Below, piece after piece: positions 1-9,358 of a DNA stretch of 41,918 bases. Origin of the DNA: an uncultured Opitutia bacterium (GTDB taxonomy: Bacteria > Verrucomicrobiota > Verrucomicrobiia > Opitutales > Opitutaceae); NCBI GenBank assembly GCA_903839035.1, contig CAIMAQ010000085.1, forward strand, positions 1 to 41,918, written 5' to 3'. Numbering within the stretch: position 1 is the stretch's first letter; each line of letters starts with the position of its first letter. Under the pieces are notes generated by a model. The model was not told the DNA's origin and made no database searches. It saw only the letters and a list, made by a program, of their open reading frames with translations. A program made the translations under genes and the position numbers.

Positions 1-202
1 CAAACGAAAGCAGGAGCGCTCGGCCATTGTCGCGGTGGCGGGCGAGGGTGACCAATTCGTAGGATTTGATCATCATCGCGTAGACGCCGAGGATGCCCAT
101 GGTGAAAACCATCGTGGCGATCATGACTTCGACCAATGTGAAGGCCCGGCGCGCTTTTTGCTTCAGCCGGGCACCAACTCCGGAGGGGCGATTCGAGTTC
201 AT
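1..202 (-). CDS. Type IV pilin-like protein, N-terminal part (cut by window edge)
   Basis: The first 67 residues are visible; the rest lies beyond base 1. After a basic leader of about 19 residues comes the class III signal motif AFTLVEVMIATMVFTMGI: a cleavage site followed by FTLVE with Glu at mature position 5, then a hydrophobic helix. This is the N-terminus of type IV pilins and type II secretion pseudopilins. The residue before the cleavage site is Ala instead of the usual Gly, which prepilin peptidases tolerate. Such proteins are inserted in the inner membrane, cleaved and N-methylated, then assembled into a pilus or pseudopilus. Whether this is a major pilin, a minor pilin (PilV/PilW type) or a pseudopilin cannot be told from the fragment. 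The ATG at 200-202 is the only sensible start, and the AT-richer gap upstream probably holds its promoter. Confidence 0.85.
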   Translation of the reverse strand, partial: MNSNRPSGVGARLKQKARRAFTLVEVMIATMVFTMGILGVYAMMIKSYELVTLARHRDNGRALLLSF

Positions 203-539
203 CGGGTGTAGATAAAGCATGAAAATGCCGGGCGATTGATATGGTTCCGGCCGGTGAGGAAAAACATCGTCATCCAACTCGCGGAAGCTCAGGACGAAGC
301 AGCGACAATGGTCCGGGAATCGACGCGCGCGAATGGGGAAAGGGGACGAATCATAATTTAAGGGTGATAACGCCCAGAGAAAGTGTGCAATGTGGAAGAT
401 TCATACATTATTCACACATGGCGCTATAGGAATTATACATTCCTGCCTAGTGACAATTGAGGGAAAATCGGCCCTAGGTCGTCAGGGCTGATTGGCCCTA
501 ATCAGGCCAAAACACGCCCGATGGGCTCACTTCAGGCGG
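203..539. promoter_or_regulatory. 337-base gap: promoter region of the pilin-like gene and 3' flank of the response regulator
   Basis: No convincing gene is seen. The part from about 345 to 460 is clearly AT-richer than its surroundings. It contains a perfect inverted repeat AGGAAT-TATAC-ATTCCT (428-444) that embeds TATAAT on the minus strand (432-437), a possible -10 box for the leftward pilin-like gene, although no good -35 lies at 16-18 bases. A second hairpin CTGATT-GGCCCT-AATCAG (488-505) follows the response regulator gene on its strand, but with no T-tract it is only a weak terminator candidate. Confidence 0.35.
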
Positions 540-1196
540 TCAGGGGCGCGATTCACGCACGAACATGGCTGCGGCCTGGGCCCGGCGGGAAACGTGCAGC
601 TTTTCGAAAATATTACTGAGGTAGTTTTTGACGGTCTTTTCCGCAAGTCCCAGTCCGCTTGCGACTTCCTTGTTGGTCTGTCCCTCGGCGATCAGGGCGA
701 GGACCTTCCGCTCCTGGGGGGAGAGGACGGCAAGGGCGTCGCGGGAGGCATTGGTCCCGCCTTTGACGAGTTGGATCACCCGCGCGGTCACGGCGGGGTC
801 GAGGATCGACTTGCCCTCGGCGACATCAAACACGGCCTGCAGCAGCCCGCGGCCGTCAATTTCCTTCAGGAGATAACCGTGCGCACCGGCGCGGATGGCC
901 TCGTCCACAAGGGTTTCGTCGGCGACGGAGGTGAGCACCAACACCCGGGTGTCGGGCAGCTTGGCCAGGATTTGTCGGCAGGCATCGAAACCGGTGCCAT
1001 CGGGAAGGCGGATGTCGAGCAAAACGACCTCGGGCTTGAGCCGGGCGCAGGTTTCAACGGCGGTTGCGACGCTGCCGGCTTCGCCGACGATATCGACGCG
1101 GGGCTCGGTGCTGATGAGCGAGCGCAGGCCCATGCGGACCACCTGGCTGTCGTCGACGAGCACGAGACGGACGCGGTTTTTGACGGGGGATTTCAT
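540..1196 (-). CDS. LuxR/NarL-family two-component response regulator (DevR-like output domain)
   Basis: The 218 residues form a receiver domain (about 9-125) followed by a LuxR-type DNA-binding domain (about 157-211). The receiver shows the acidic pair D15-D16, the phospho-acceptor D61 in VVLLDIRLPDG, T89 and K111. The output domain has LSPQERKVLALIAEGQTNKE followed by LAEKTVKNYLSNIFEKLHV, close to the DevR/DosR recognition-helix pattern. It should bind DNA as a dimer after phosphorylation by the kinase encoded just upstream: the kinase stop and this ATG overlap by 4 bases (ATGA, 1193-1196), so the two are co-translated. The target genes are unknown. The adjacent pilin-like gene is a possible target by position only. 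Confidence 0.93.
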   Translation of the reverse strand: MKSPVKNRVRLVLVDDSQVVRMGLRSLISTEPRVDIVGEAGSVATAVETCARLKPEVVLLDIRLPDGTGFDACRQILAKLPDTRVLVLTSVADETLVDEAIRAGAHGYLLKEIDGRGLLQAVFDVAEGKSILDPAVTARVIQLVKGGTNASRDALAVLSPQERKVLALIAEGQTNKEVASGLGLAEKTVKNYLSNIFEKLHVSRRAQAAAMFVRESRP

Positions 1197-2455
1197 ACGG
1201 AGGGATGGAGCAGGGGCAGGGTGAGAATGACCCGCGTGCCGGACCCGGGCTGGCTCTCGATGCGCACGGTGGCGCCGACGCGCCCGGCGCGCTTTTGCAT
1301 GTTGCCGAGGCCGTGGCCCAGACTTTCCCGGCGCGACGCATCAAAGCCGATTCCGTTGTCCTGCACGAGCAGACCGATCTCCCGGTCGCTTTGATGCACC
1401 CGCACAGTCACGAACGACGCGCCGCCATGGCGCAGGCTGTTGCTGATGGCCTCGCGGGCGACCTGCAGGGCCTCGGTGCTCTGCTCGGGGGTGAGCCGGG
1501 CGATGGCCTCGTCGTCAAATTTCAGGTCAAAGCGCAGGTTCCGCCCTGCGCTGAGTTCCGTGATGTGCGACTCGATGGCCTGGGCAAACCCGGCCCGGCG
1601 CAGGGTTTCCGGGGCCAGGCCGGTGATGTAGTTCCGCACGTCCCGGATGGACGCATTGAGATTCTGGAGACACAGGGCGAGCTGCTGGTCCGCCGCCGCC
1701 AGGTCGGTCCGGGCGAGCGCGCGCGCGGTTTCGATCGTCAGGCCCGTCGCGTAGAGCGACTGGATGATGCCGTCGTGCAGGTCGTGGCCGAGGCGAATTT
1801 TACCCTCGAGTGACTGGTTCAACAGCTGCTGCTTGAGGAGAGCGTCCTGTTCGGCGAGCCGGCGGCCGTCGCGTTCCAGGTTGAGCTCGGCGCCCTGGGC
1901 CATGGACGTTTTGGCGAGGTGGGCGAGGCTGCCCATTTCGGCGCGGGTCGTGTCGCGGTAATCGGTTCGGGTGCTGCTATTCGAGTCCGCGCTGCGCCAG
2001 TTGAGCACGGCGAAAAAGGCGCCGGCCAGCAGCAGTGCGGTGCCAAAGAGGAGGAGGCCGACCGTCACCTGCTGATAGGTGGCCATCAGGCGCGCGGTGG
2101 GGGGCGCGGGAAACGCCACGCGGATGAGGCGCGGCGAAGAGCCGGTCGGGAGGATGCCCCGCTCGATGTAGAGCAACGCGGGATCCTTGGATGGCAGCAC
2201 GACATCGGCCCGCTGGATGCTCACGGTGCCGCCGATTATGTCGCCAAGCTGGCGTTGATACGACTCATCCCATTCGTCCACTGGGCGGTTCAGAATTTGG
2301 AGCACGGCATCGAATTGCATCCGGCGCGCCTCGATGGCCTCGGCGCGCAACCGCTGCGTCTGCTGCCGCAGCCAGCTCTGGGCGCCGAGGGTGGCCCCGA
2401 GGAACACCAGCAGCAGGAGCAGCGAATAGCCGATGAGGCGGGTGAGGGAGTTCAT
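1193..2455 (-). CDS. NarX/DesK-type sensor histidine kinase
   Basis: This is a membrane sensor kinase of the HisKA_3 class. Numbered from the chosen start, a first membrane segment (about 8-27) and a second (about 131-151) enclose a roughly 100-residue periplasmic sensor region with no recognised domain. A linker and coiled coil lead to the dimerisation helix with the phospho-acceptor His of GHDLHDGIIQSLY (H227). The ATPase domain shows the N box REAISNSLRHG (N339), DNGIGF (about 366) and GHGLGNM (about 380). It phosphorylates the response regulator encoded immediately downstream. An in-frame ATG at 2518 would add 21 residues that look like neither a signal peptide nor an anchor. I prefer 2455, which places the anchor helix at the N-terminus and leaves 98 bases before the divergent metG. 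The signal sensed is unknown. Confidence 0.9.
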   Translation of the reverse strand: MNSLTRLIGYSLLLLLVFLGATLGAQSWLRQQTQRLRAEAIEARRMQFDAVLQILNRPVDEWDESYQRQLGDIIGGTVSIQRADVVLPSKDPALLYIERGILPTGSSPRLIRVAFPAPPTARLMATYQQVTVGLLLFGTALLLAGAFFAVLNWRSADSNSSTRTDYRDTTRAEMGSLAHLAKTSMAQGAELNLERDGRRLAEQDALLKQQLLNQSLEGKIRLGHDLHDGIIQSLYATGLTIETARALARTDLAAADQQLALCLQNLNASIRDVRNYITGLAPETLRRAGFAQAIESHITELSAGRNLRFDLKFDDEAIARLTPEQSTEALQVAREAISNSLRHGGASFVTVRVHQSDREIGLLVQDNGIGFDASRRESLGHGLGNMQKRAGRVGATVRIESQPGSGTRVILTLPLLHPSV

Positions 2456-2553
2456 GCGGCCGGGAGCCCGGGCCGCGAACCTGTGGTGGCAATCGGCCCG
2501 CGTCAAAACTTTCGACATTTCACCCGGGGCGGCTTTTGTTGGCGGGCTCCCGC

Positions 2554-4095
2554 ATGAAGCCGTTCTACCTCACCACCGCCATCGACTACGTAAATGGGGC
2601 CCCGCACCTCGGCCACGCCTATGAAAAGGTGCTGACTGACGTCATTGCCCGGTTCCGCCGGATGATGGGCGACGAGGTGTATTTCCTCACGGGCGTGGAC
2701 GAGCACGGCCAGAAGGTTCAGATGGCCGCCCAGCAGCTCGGCATCCCGCCCCAGCAGTACGTCGACGAAACCAGCGCGGCCTTCCGCGCTCTGCTGCCGC
2801 AGCTCAGCATCTCCAACGACGATTTCATCCGCACGACCGAGCCGCGGCACAAGGCGGTCGTGAGCCGGCTGCTCCAGCAGCTGTACGACAAGGGCGAGAT
2901 CTACCAGGCCGAGTACAAGGGGTTCTATTCCACCCGGCAGGAGCAGTTCCTGCAGGAAAAGGACCGGCAGCCCGACGGCACCTGGCCGGAGATCTTCGGC
3001 GACGTGACCGAGATCACGGAGTCCAACTATTTCTTCAAGCTCGCGGGCTACCAAGCCTGGCTCGTGGATTTCCTGACGACGCACGAGGACTTCATCTTCC
3101 CGCGCTATCGCCAGAAGCAGGTGCTGGAGTTCCTCAAGGACCCGCTGAACGACCTCTGCATCTCGCGGCCGCGCGAGCGGCTGGAGTGGGGCATCCCGCT
3201 GCCCTTCGACCCGAACTACGTGACGTACGTCTGGTTCGACGCGCTCGTGAACTATTACTCGGCAGTGGCCGACACGGGGCAGTGGCCCGCGGACCTCCAT
3301 GTCATCGGCAAGGACATCCTCGTCCCGCCGCACGCGGTCTACTGGCCGATCATGCTGCACGCCCTCGGGCTGCCGCTGCCGAAGTCGCTGCTGGTGCACG
3401 GCTGGTGGTCGGTCAACGGCGTGAAGATGTCCAAGAGCACCGGCAACTTCATCGTGCCGGCGGACTACACCGGGGAGTTCGGCGTGGACGCGCTGCGCTA
3501 TTTCCTGATCCGCGAGATGAACGTCGGCCAGGACAGCGACTTCACCCGCGCGCAGTTTCTCGTCCGCTACAACAGCGAACTCGCAAACAACCTCGGCAAC
3601 CTCATCAACCGCACGCTCAACATGACCACGCGCTTCGGTGCGGGCCTGATCCCCGCGGCCGGGCCGGCGGAGGACGTGGAGAAGGAACTCCAGGCGCTGT
3701 GGGACAAGACCCGCACCGAGGTCATCCCGCTCTGCGAGGGTTTCCAGTTTCACGCCGCGCTTGACCGCACGTTTGCGTTCATCACCGCGACCAACGCCTA
3801 CATCGAGAAACGCGCGCCGTGGAAGCTCGGCAAGTCCACCACGGAGGCCGACCAGACCCTGCTGCGCACGGCGCTCGCCACGATGGCGGAGGCGCTGCGC
3901 CTGGGCGCCGCGTTGTTGCAGGCGGTGATGCCGACCACCACGGAAAAGATCAACGGAGTGCTCGGCTACACGCCGGGCGCGATCTGGCGGGACGAACTGG
4001 CCTGGGGCTCGCGGCTGACCGGCCGGAAGGTCGCGGAGGCCCTCGTGCTGTTTCCCCGGCCCCAGCCCGCGGACAAGGCGCCAGCCAAACCGTGA
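2554..4095 (+). CDS. metG: Methionyl-tRNA synthetase
   Basis: This enzyme charges tRNA-Met with methionine in the cytoplasm. The 513-residue protein has the class I signatures: the HIGH-type motif HLGH (18-21) in APHLGHAYEKV and KMSKS (291-295). The insertion near residues 125-145 (EYKGFYSTRQEQFL) lacks the paired CxxC zinc-knuckle cysteines, so this is a zinc-knuckle-free form. It ends after the anticodon-binding helical domain and has no C-terminal Trbp111/EMAP-like tRNA-binding domain, which explains its length relative to the roughly 670-residue E. coli protein. A TTG at 2536 would extend it by six residues, but MKPFYLTTAIDYVNG is the natural N-terminus. Its stop overlaps the GTG of menF, so the two are translationally coupled. 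Confidence 0.97.
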   Translation: MKPFYLTTAIDYVNGAPHLGHAYEKVLTDVIARFRRMMGDEVYFLTGVDEHGQKVQMAAQQLGIPPQQYVDETSAAFRALLPQLSISNDDFIRTTEPRHKAVVSRLLQQLYDKGEIYQAEYKGFYSTRQEQFLQEKDRQPDGTWPEIFGDVTEITESNYFFKLAGYQAWLVDFLTTHEDFIFPRYRQKQVLEFLKDPLNDLCISRPRERLEWGIPLPFDPNYVTYVWFDALVNYYSAVADTGQWPADLHVIGKDILVPPHAVYWPIMLHALGLPLPKSLLVHGWWSVNGVKMSKSTGNFIVPADYTGEFGVDALRYFLIREMNVGQDSDFTRAQFLVRYNSELANNLGNLINRTLNMTTRFGAGLIPAAGPAEDVEKELQALWDKTRTEVIPLCEGFQFHAALDRTFAFITATNAYIEKRAPWKLGKSTTEADQTLLRTALATMAEALRLGAALLQAVMPTTTEKINGVLGYTPGAIWRDELAWGSRLTGRKVAEALVLFPRPQPADKAPAKP

Positions 4096-5507
4096 CCATC
4101 CTCCCGCTCCATCCGGCGAACAACGCCTCGCCCGAGGCGCTCGAGGCGTTTCTCGCGCAGTGCCGCGCGGCGGCGGTGAAGGAGGGACACGCCAAGCTCG
4201 TGAGCATCTCCCTCGCGGTCGGCGCGCTTGATCCGCTGGCCGTGCTGGAGTCCATCTTCGAGCCGGGCGAACCGCATTTTTATGCGGAGCGCCCCAGCAT
4301 CGAGAGCGCGATCGCCGGCGCGGAGGTCGCGGTGGCCCACGAGGCCCACGGGCCCGGTCGCTTTGCGGAGATCCAGCGGTTTATCGATGAAACCCTCGCG
4401 CACACCATTGCGGTCGGTGACGTGGAGGCGCCGTTCGGCGGGCCGCATTTTTTCACGGCGTTCGCGTTCCACCACGAGACGGAGGCCGGCGGCGCGTTTC
4501 CGGCCGCCCGCGCCTTCGTGCCGCGCTGGCAGGTCGCGCGCGCGGGGGCGACCACGACCGCCGTCGCCAACCTGCTGGTCACGGCGGACGCCGACCTGGC
4601 GCTGCTCGCGTCGCGCGTGTGGCGGGCGCACGGGAAGTTTGCGCAGTTCCGCTACCGGGAATCGAATCACGCGGCGGCGGCCGCCGGACCGGATTTTTCC
4701 ACGCGCGAGGCCGGCGACTACCGGACGGCCGTGACCCGCGCGCTGACCCGCCTGGCGGCGGGCGAGTTTGAGAAAATCGTGCTGGCCCGGGCGATTGACC
4801 TGACGCTCCCGCAGCCGCTGCACCCGCTGCGCGTGCTCAACGGGCTGCGCCAGCTCTTTCCCGACTGTTATGCCTTCTCGCTGGCGAACGGGCGCGGCCA
4901 GAGCTTCATCGGGGCGAGCCCCGAACAGCTGGTCCGCGTGAGCAAGGGCACCCTTGAGACCGCGGCGCTGGCCGGCACGACTGGCCGCGGAGTGGGCGCG
5001 AGCGAGGACGCCACGCTCGGGGCGGCGCTGCTGCACAGCGAGAAGGACCTGCGGGAGCACCGGTTCGTGGTCGATACCATCACCGGGCGGCTGGCGCAGC
5101 TGGGCCTGAAGCTGGAGTTCTCGGCGCAACCGGGACTGCGCCGGCTGGCGAACGTGCAGCACCTGCACACGCCGATTCTAGCGGCGCTGCCGGAGAATGT
5201 GCGCCTGCTTCAGACCGTGGGCTGGTTGCATCCGACGCCGGCGGTCGGGGGGACGCCCATGGATGCGGCGCTGGCCTGGATCCCGGAACTTGAGGGGTTT
5301 CCCCGCGGGCTCTATGGCGGTGCCATCGGCTGGGTGAATGCGCGCGGCGGCGGCGAGTTTTTTGTCGGAATCCGTTCGGCGCTGGTGGACGGCGCCACGG
5401 CGCGGGTGTACGCGGGGGCGGGCATCGTGGCCGGCTCGACGCCCGAGAAGGAGTTTGCCGAAACGGAGCTAAAGTTTAAAGCCATGCTCGGCGCGCTTTG
5501 CGCCTGA
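4092..5507 (+). CDS. menF: Isochorismate synthase (menaquinone pathway)
   Basis: This enzyme converts chorismate to isochorismate, the entry step of the classical menaquinone pathway. The 471-residue protein has the chorismate-binding fold in its C-terminal two-thirds: EFEKIVLARA (catalytic Lys near 228), IGASPEQLVRV (about 273-283), GTTGRG, LLHSEKDLREH, VQHLHTPI, HPTPAVGGTP, FPRGLYGGAIGWVN and the Mg-binding end YAGAGIVAGSTPEKE. The N-terminal third is variable, as is usual. The start is a GTG at 4092 whose first bases overlap the metG TGA (GTGA); the reading frame is open further upstream, but that stretch lies inside metG. A salicylate-pathway isochorismate synthase would look similar, but menD follows 13 bases later, which supports menF. 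Confidence 0.93.
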   Translation: MTILPLHPANNASPEALEAFLAQCRAAAVKEGHAKLVSISLAVGALDPLAVLESIFEPGEPHFYAERPSIESAIAGAEVAVAHEAHGPGRFAEIQRFIDETLAHTIAVGDVEAPFGGPHFFTAFAFHHETEAGGAFPAARAFVPRWQVARAGATTTAVANLLVTADADLALLASRVWRAHGKFAQFRYRESNHAAAAAGPDFSTREAGDYRTAVTRALTRLAAGEFEKIVLARAIDLTLPQPLHPLRVLNGLRQLFPDCYAFSLANGRGQSFIGASPEQLVRVSKGTLETAALAGTTGRGVGASEDATLGAALLHSEKDLREHRFVVDTITGRLAQLGLKLEFSAQPGLRRLANVQHLHTPILAALPENVRLLQTVGWLHPTPAVGGTPMDAALAWIPELEGFPRGLYGGAIGWVNARGGGEFFVGIRSALVDGATARVYAGAGIVAGSTPEKEFAETELKFKAMLGALCA

Positions 5508-5520
5508 CCACCGCCCGACG

Positions 5521-7257
5521 ATGCTCGATTTCCGCAACACCAACAGTCTCTGGGGCAGCGTGCTGGTGGAAACCCTGCACCGCCTCGGCGTGACGCATGC
5601 GGTCATCTCCCCCGGCTCGCGTTCGACGCCGCTGACGATGGCCTTCGCGCGGCAGGCGGGGATCGAGTCCATCCCGGTGCTGGATGAGCGCTCCGCGGCA
5701 TTTTTCGCCCTGGGCCTGGCGAAGCGGCACCGCCGTCCGGTGGTCCTGCTTTGCACCAGCGGCACGGCCGGGGCGAATTATTATCCCGCGGTGATCGAGG
5801 CGCAGGAGAGCGGCGTGCCGCTGCTCATTCTCACCGCCGACCGGCCGCCGGAGATGCGCGAGTGCCGCTCGGGGCAGACGATCGACCAGCAGAAGCTCTA
5901 CGGCAGCCACGTGAACTTTTATCATGAGCTCGCCGTGCCGGTCGCGAGCCTGCCGATGCTGCGGTATTTGCGGCAGACGCTGGTGCACGCCGTGGAGCGC
6001 ACGCAGTTTCCCGTGTCCGGCCCGGTGCAGCTCAATGCGCCATTCCGCGATCCCTTGCCACCCATCGAGGATGGCAGCGCCGCCGCGCTCAAGGCGACCC
6101 TGGATGAGGCGGAGTTCTTCAGCGGTGTGCAGCCGCCGCTGCGGGCCAGCGCGCTCTTGGAGTCGCTCGATTTCCCCGGCGCCAGCCGCGGCATCATCGT
6201 CGTCGGACCGTGCGAGGAAGGCCTGTCGCCAGTGGACATCGGCGTCATCGCCGGTTTCGCGCGGGACACGGGCTGGCCCGTGCTGGCCGACACGCTGTCG
6301 GGCCTCCGCGGTGATGCCGGGCATTTTTCCAACCTGATCACGCGATATGACGCCATTGTGCGCAGCGCGGCGGGCGGCGCCAAACTGAAGCCAGATCTGG
6401 TGCTGTGCCTCGGGGGCTGGCCCACGAGCAAGCCGTTGCGCGCCTGGTTGGAGGCCTGCGCCCCCGAAATCTGGCTGGTGACGGCGCGGGCGCAGAATCT
6501 CGATGCGCTGCACCTGACCACCCATCACGTACGCGGCGGATTGCGGGCCTTTGTGGGCAGTGTGGTGGTGGAAGGGAAGGGCCCGGCGGATTATGCCGAG
6601 GCTTGGCGCCGGGCGGAGGCGGCAGCCGGGACGAGCCTCGCCCGCGCGCTGGCGAAGGCGCCGGAGAATTTTGAAGGCCAGACGACGGTGCGGCTGGCGC
6701 AGCACCTGCCCAAACTCACGCCGGTGTTTGTGGCGAATTCCATGCCGGCGAGGGATGTGGAGTATTTCTGGCCGGGTACGGACCGGGCGCCGCAGTTTTT
6801 CTTCAACCGCGGCGCGAACGGCATCGACGGCACGCTGTCGACGGCGCTCGGGGTCGCGCACGGGCACCGTCCGGCGGTGCTGCTGACGGGCGACCTGGCG
6901 CTGCTGCACGACGCGAACGGGTTCCTGCTCGGGCCGAAATTCAAGGGCAGCCTGACCATCGTGCTGATCAACAACAACGGCGGTGGAATTTTTGAACACC
7001 TCCCGGTGGCCTCATTCAACCCGCCGTTCGAGGAGTTTTTTGCCACGCCACAAACGGTCGATTTCAAGAAGCTCTGCGCGGCTCACGGGGTGGGCTACAC
7101 GCTCGTGCGCGACAGAGAGCACTTCACGGGGCTGATCGCCAAGCTCCCGAAGAGCGGGATTCGCGTGCTGGAGCTGCGGACCGACCGGAAGAAGGATGCC
7201 GCCTTGCGGAAGAAGATTTTCGCCGAGGCGGCGAAGGTGGCGGAGCGGGTGGTCTGA
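5521..7257 (+). CDS. menD: 2-succinyl-5-enolpyruvyl-6-hydroxy-3-cyclohexene-1-carboxylate synthase (SEPHCHC synthase)
   Basis: This thiamine diphosphate enzyme joins isochorismate and 2-oxoglutarate, with loss of CO2, to make SEPHCHC, the second step of menaquinone synthesis. The 578 residues match the family length. The N-terminal pyrimidine-binding domain has VISPGSRSTPLTMAF and the activating Glu in VLDERSAAFFALG (E56). The C-terminal domain has the ThDP/Mg motif beginning GDLALLHD (about 457) and ending in INNNGGGIFEHLP (about 483-495). ATG 5521 follows menF by 13 bases in the same operon. It converges on kup, whose stop lies 18 bases away, and I see no clear terminator in that gap. Confidence 0.97.
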   Translation: MLDFRNTNSLWGSVLVETLHRLGVTHAVISPGSRSTPLTMAFARQAGIESIPVLDERSAAFFALGLAKRHRRPVVLLCTSGTAGANYYPAVIEAQESGVPLLILTADRPPEMRECRSGQTIDQQKLYGSHVNFYHELAVPVASLPMLRYLRQTLVHAVERTQFPVSGPVQLNAPFRDPLPPIEDGSAAALKATLDEAEFFSGVQPPLRASALLESLDFPGASRGIIVVGPCEEGLSPVDIGVIAGFARDTGWPVLADTLSGLRGDAGHFSNLITRYDAIVRSAAGGAKLKPDLVLCLGGWPTSKPLRAWLEACAPEIWLVTARAQNLDALHLTTHHVRGGLRAFVGSVVVEGKGPADYAEAWRRAEAAAGTSLARALAKAPENFEGQTTVRLAQHLPKLTPVFVANSMPARDVEYFWPGTDRAPQFFFNRGANGIDGTLSTALGVAHGHRPAVLLTGDLALLHDANGFLLGPKFKGSLTIVLINNNGGGIFEHLPVASFNPPFEEFFATPQTVDFKKLCAAHGVGYTLVRDREHFTGLIAKLPKSGIRVLELRTDRKKDAALRKKIFAEAAKVAERVV

Positions 7258-7275
7258 GCAGGAGCCGCGGCGGCC

Positions 7276-9180
7276 CTACAGCTGCAGCGGCAGGCCGATC
7301 TCGATGATCTGCGACGGCGTGATCTGGTAATAATCCTTGGCGGGCCGGGCGTTGCGGCTGAGGAAGGCGTAGAGGCTCTTCTGCCACTCCCACATCTTGG
7401 CGTTGCCGCCGCTGATGATCATCTCGCGGTTGAAAAAATACGTCGTCGCCTGCGGGTTGATGGGGACGTGGAGCGCCTTGATCCGGTCCATGAGCTCGGC
7501 GACATTGGGCGACTGCATGTAGCCGTAGCGGCCCACGGCGCGCCAGATGCCCTCGCCGACCTCGGTCAGGGTGAGCTGCTCGGCGGAGGGAACCGTGGGC
7601 ACCTCCTCGGTCATGATGCTGAGCAGCACGACGGTCTGGTGCAGGGCGCGGTTGGACTTGACGTGGTGCAGCAGCGCGATGGGCGTGCCCTTCGGCGAGC
7701 CGACCATGAAGACGGCGCTGCCGCCGACGCGGGTGACGTGCTTGCTGCGGGCGATGGTGGTGAGCTCGGCCTCGGTGACATTGTTGCCGTAGACGCGCTG
7801 GAAGATCTCCGTGCGGCCGATCTTCCACGTGTACATGATGGCCAGGAGCACGGCGCCGATGGCGAGAGGCAGCCAGCCGCCGTCGGCGATCTTGTGGGCG
7901 TTGGAGAGGAAGAAGGCCAGGTCGATGAGGAGGAAGCCGCCGCAGAGCGGGCCGGTGAACCACAGCGGCCAGTTCCAGTTGCTGCGTGTCACAATGAAAA
8001 ACGCGATGGTCGTGATGGCCATGGTGCCGGTGACGGCGATGCCGTAGGCGGCCGCGAGGTGGCTGCTGGTGCCGAAGGCGATGACGGTGAAGATCGAGCC
8101 CAGGGCCAGCAGGGTGTTGACGAGCGGCACATAAATCTGCCCGGAATGCTCGGCATTGGTGTACTTGATCATCAGCCGGGGGAAATAGCCGAGCTGGATG
8201 GCCTGGCGGGTGAGGGAGTACGCGCCGGAGATGAGTGCCTGGCTGGCGATGACGGCCGCGGCGATCGAGAGACCGATCAGCGCGCCGCGGATCAGGCCCA
8301 CCGGGGCGAGGGCAAAGAAGGGGTTTTCGACCGAGAGTGGATGGGCGAGGATGTAGGCGCCCTGACCGAAATAATTCAGGATGAGGCCCGGAAACGCCGC
8401 GCCGTACCAGGCCAGCGTGATCGAGCCGCGGCCGAAGTGGCCGAGATCGGCGTAAAGCGCTTCTGCTCCCGTGACGGAGAGCACGACGGCGCCCAGCAGG
8501 GCGGAGACCACGAGCGGGCTGTGATCCAGCAGGGCGAGGCCGTAGCGGGGGTTGAGCGCACGCAGAACCTCGGGGTATTGGGCGATATGCCAGCCGCCGA
8601 GCACGGCGAGCACGGCGAACCAGACGAGCATGATCGGCCCGAAGACGCCGCCGATTTGCTTGGTGCCCCGGTGCTGGAACCAGAACAGCGCGGCCAGGAT
8701 CGCGCAGGCGATCCAGACGACGTAAGGCGTGAAGGAGGCACTCACGGCCTCGAAACCCTCGGCCGCGCCGAGCACCGAGATGGCGGGCGTGATGACGCCG
8801 TCGCCGTACAGCAGGGCGGCGCCGATGAGGATCAGCAGGACCGCGGCGGCGGAGGCCCGCTTTTTGCCGGAGGCGGCGTTGGTTTCCGAGCTGGAGTGGA
8901 TCAGCGCCAGCAGGGCAAAGATACCGCCCTCGCCATGGTTGTCGGCGCGCGTGACGTAATAGAGGTACTTCACGCTGACGATCAGGAAGAGGGACCAAAA
9001 GATGAGGGACAGGATGCCGAGGACGCCGTCGGCGCGGTCCACGTTCGGCATGTGCGCGAGGCACTCCTTCATCGTGTAGAGCGGGCTGGTGCCGATGTCA
9101 CCGAAGACCACGCCGAGGGCGCCAATGGTCAGCCCGATTCGGGCGCTAGTGCGCAATGGCAGGGAGGAGTGAGTCGACAT
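7276..9180 (-). CDS. kup: Kup-family potassium uptake protein
   Basis: This inner-membrane protein should import K+ with H+. It has the family signature near the N-terminus ([20 protein letters not shown], about 19-38), some twelve hydrophobic segments up to about residue 450, and a soluble C-terminal domain ending [18 protein letters not shown]. At 634 residues it is family-typical. The track of open frame reaches 9231, but [20 protein letters not shown] from ATG 9180 is the natural N-terminus. It is a single gene on the minus strand inserted between menD and menB, both on the plus strand, so it interrupts the menaquinone set. It diverges from menB across a 178-base region holding a palindrome that might act on either gene. 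Confidence 0.96.
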   Translation of the reverse strand: MSTHSSLPLRTSARIGLTIGALGVVFGDIGTSPLYTMKECLAHMPNVDRADGVLGILSLIFWSLFLIVSVKYLYYVTRADNHGEGGIFALLALIHSSSETNAASGKKRASAAAVLLILIGAALLYGDGVITPAISVLGAAEGFEAVSASFTPYVVWIACAILAALFWFQHRGTKQIGGVFGPIMLVWFAVLAVLGGWHIAQYPEVLRALNPRYGLALLDHSPLVVSALLGAVVLSVTGAEALYADLGHFGRGSITLAWYGAAFPGLILNYFGQGAYILAHPLSVENPFFALAPVGLIRGALIGLSIAAAVIASQALISGAYSLTRQAIQLGYFPRLMIKYTNAEHSGQIYVPLVNTLLALGSIFTVIAFGTSSHLAAAYGIAVTGTMAITTIAFFIVTRSNWNWPLWFTGPLCGGFLLIDLAFFLSNAHKIADGGWLPLAIGAVLLAIMYTWKIGRTEIFQRVYGNNVTEAELTTIARSKHVTRVGGSAVFMVGSPKGTPIALLHHVKSNRALHQTVVLLSIMTEEVPTVPSAEQLTLTEVGEGIWRAVGRYGYMQSPNVAELMDRIKALHVPINPQATTYFFNREMIISGGNAKMWEWQKSLYAFLSRNARPAKDYYQITPSQIIEIGLPLQL

Positions 9181-9265
9181 TCGATATGGTCGGGGACAGC
9201 GAAGCGGGCTTTGCGGGCGGTTTCCAGTCAAATGCCCTGTGCCGTCATGCCCGGCTAAGGCCCAG

Positions 9266-9284
9266 TGTAACCTATTGGGTTACA
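9266..9284. promoter_or_regulatory. Palindromic operator-like site between kup and menB
   Basis: TGTAACC-TATTG-GGTTACA is a perfect 7-bp inverted repeat with a 5-base spacer. It is AT-rich against a GC-rich background and sits about 75 bases before the menB ATG and 85 bases before the divergent kup ATG. The size and symmetry suit a dimeric repressor or activator site, though it could equally form the first stem of an RNA leader. No matching regulator is encoded next to it. Confidence 0.4.
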
Positions 9285-9285
9285 T

Positions 9286-9345
9286 AGCCGCCCGGTTCGC
9301 CTCGTGGGGTTGGCGTGACTCCCATCGACAACGGCGGCTTTTTTT
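9286..9345 (+). promoter_or_regulatory. Terminator-like stem in the menB leader (possible attenuator)
   Basis: AGCCGCC (9286-9292) can pair perfectly with GGCGGCT (9333-9339), and the right arm runs into a T-tract (9339-9345). The 40-base loop can fold further (CGCC with GGCG). This is intrinsic-terminator architecture on the plus strand, 13 bases before the menB ATG, yet no plus-strand gene lies just upstream to be terminated. That suggests attenuation of menB. The pairing is seen in the sequence; the function is inference. Confidence 0.35.
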
Positions 9346-9358
9346 CTACCGTGGAAGC

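Noticed and set aside
241-429. A 62-codon open frame in the gap before the response regulator gene.
   Set aside because: It has no recognisable motif or ribosome-binding site and the region looks like promoter DNA.
2456-2518. A 21-residue N-terminal extension of the sensor kinase from the ATG at 2518.
   Set aside because: The added residues are neither hydrophobic nor conserved-looking and would bury the anchor helix; the start at 2455 is more natural, though not proven.
7468-9258. A 596-codon plus-strand open frame opposite kup.
   Set aside because: The composition is highly charged and unstructured while the opposite strand encodes an unmistakable Kup protein.
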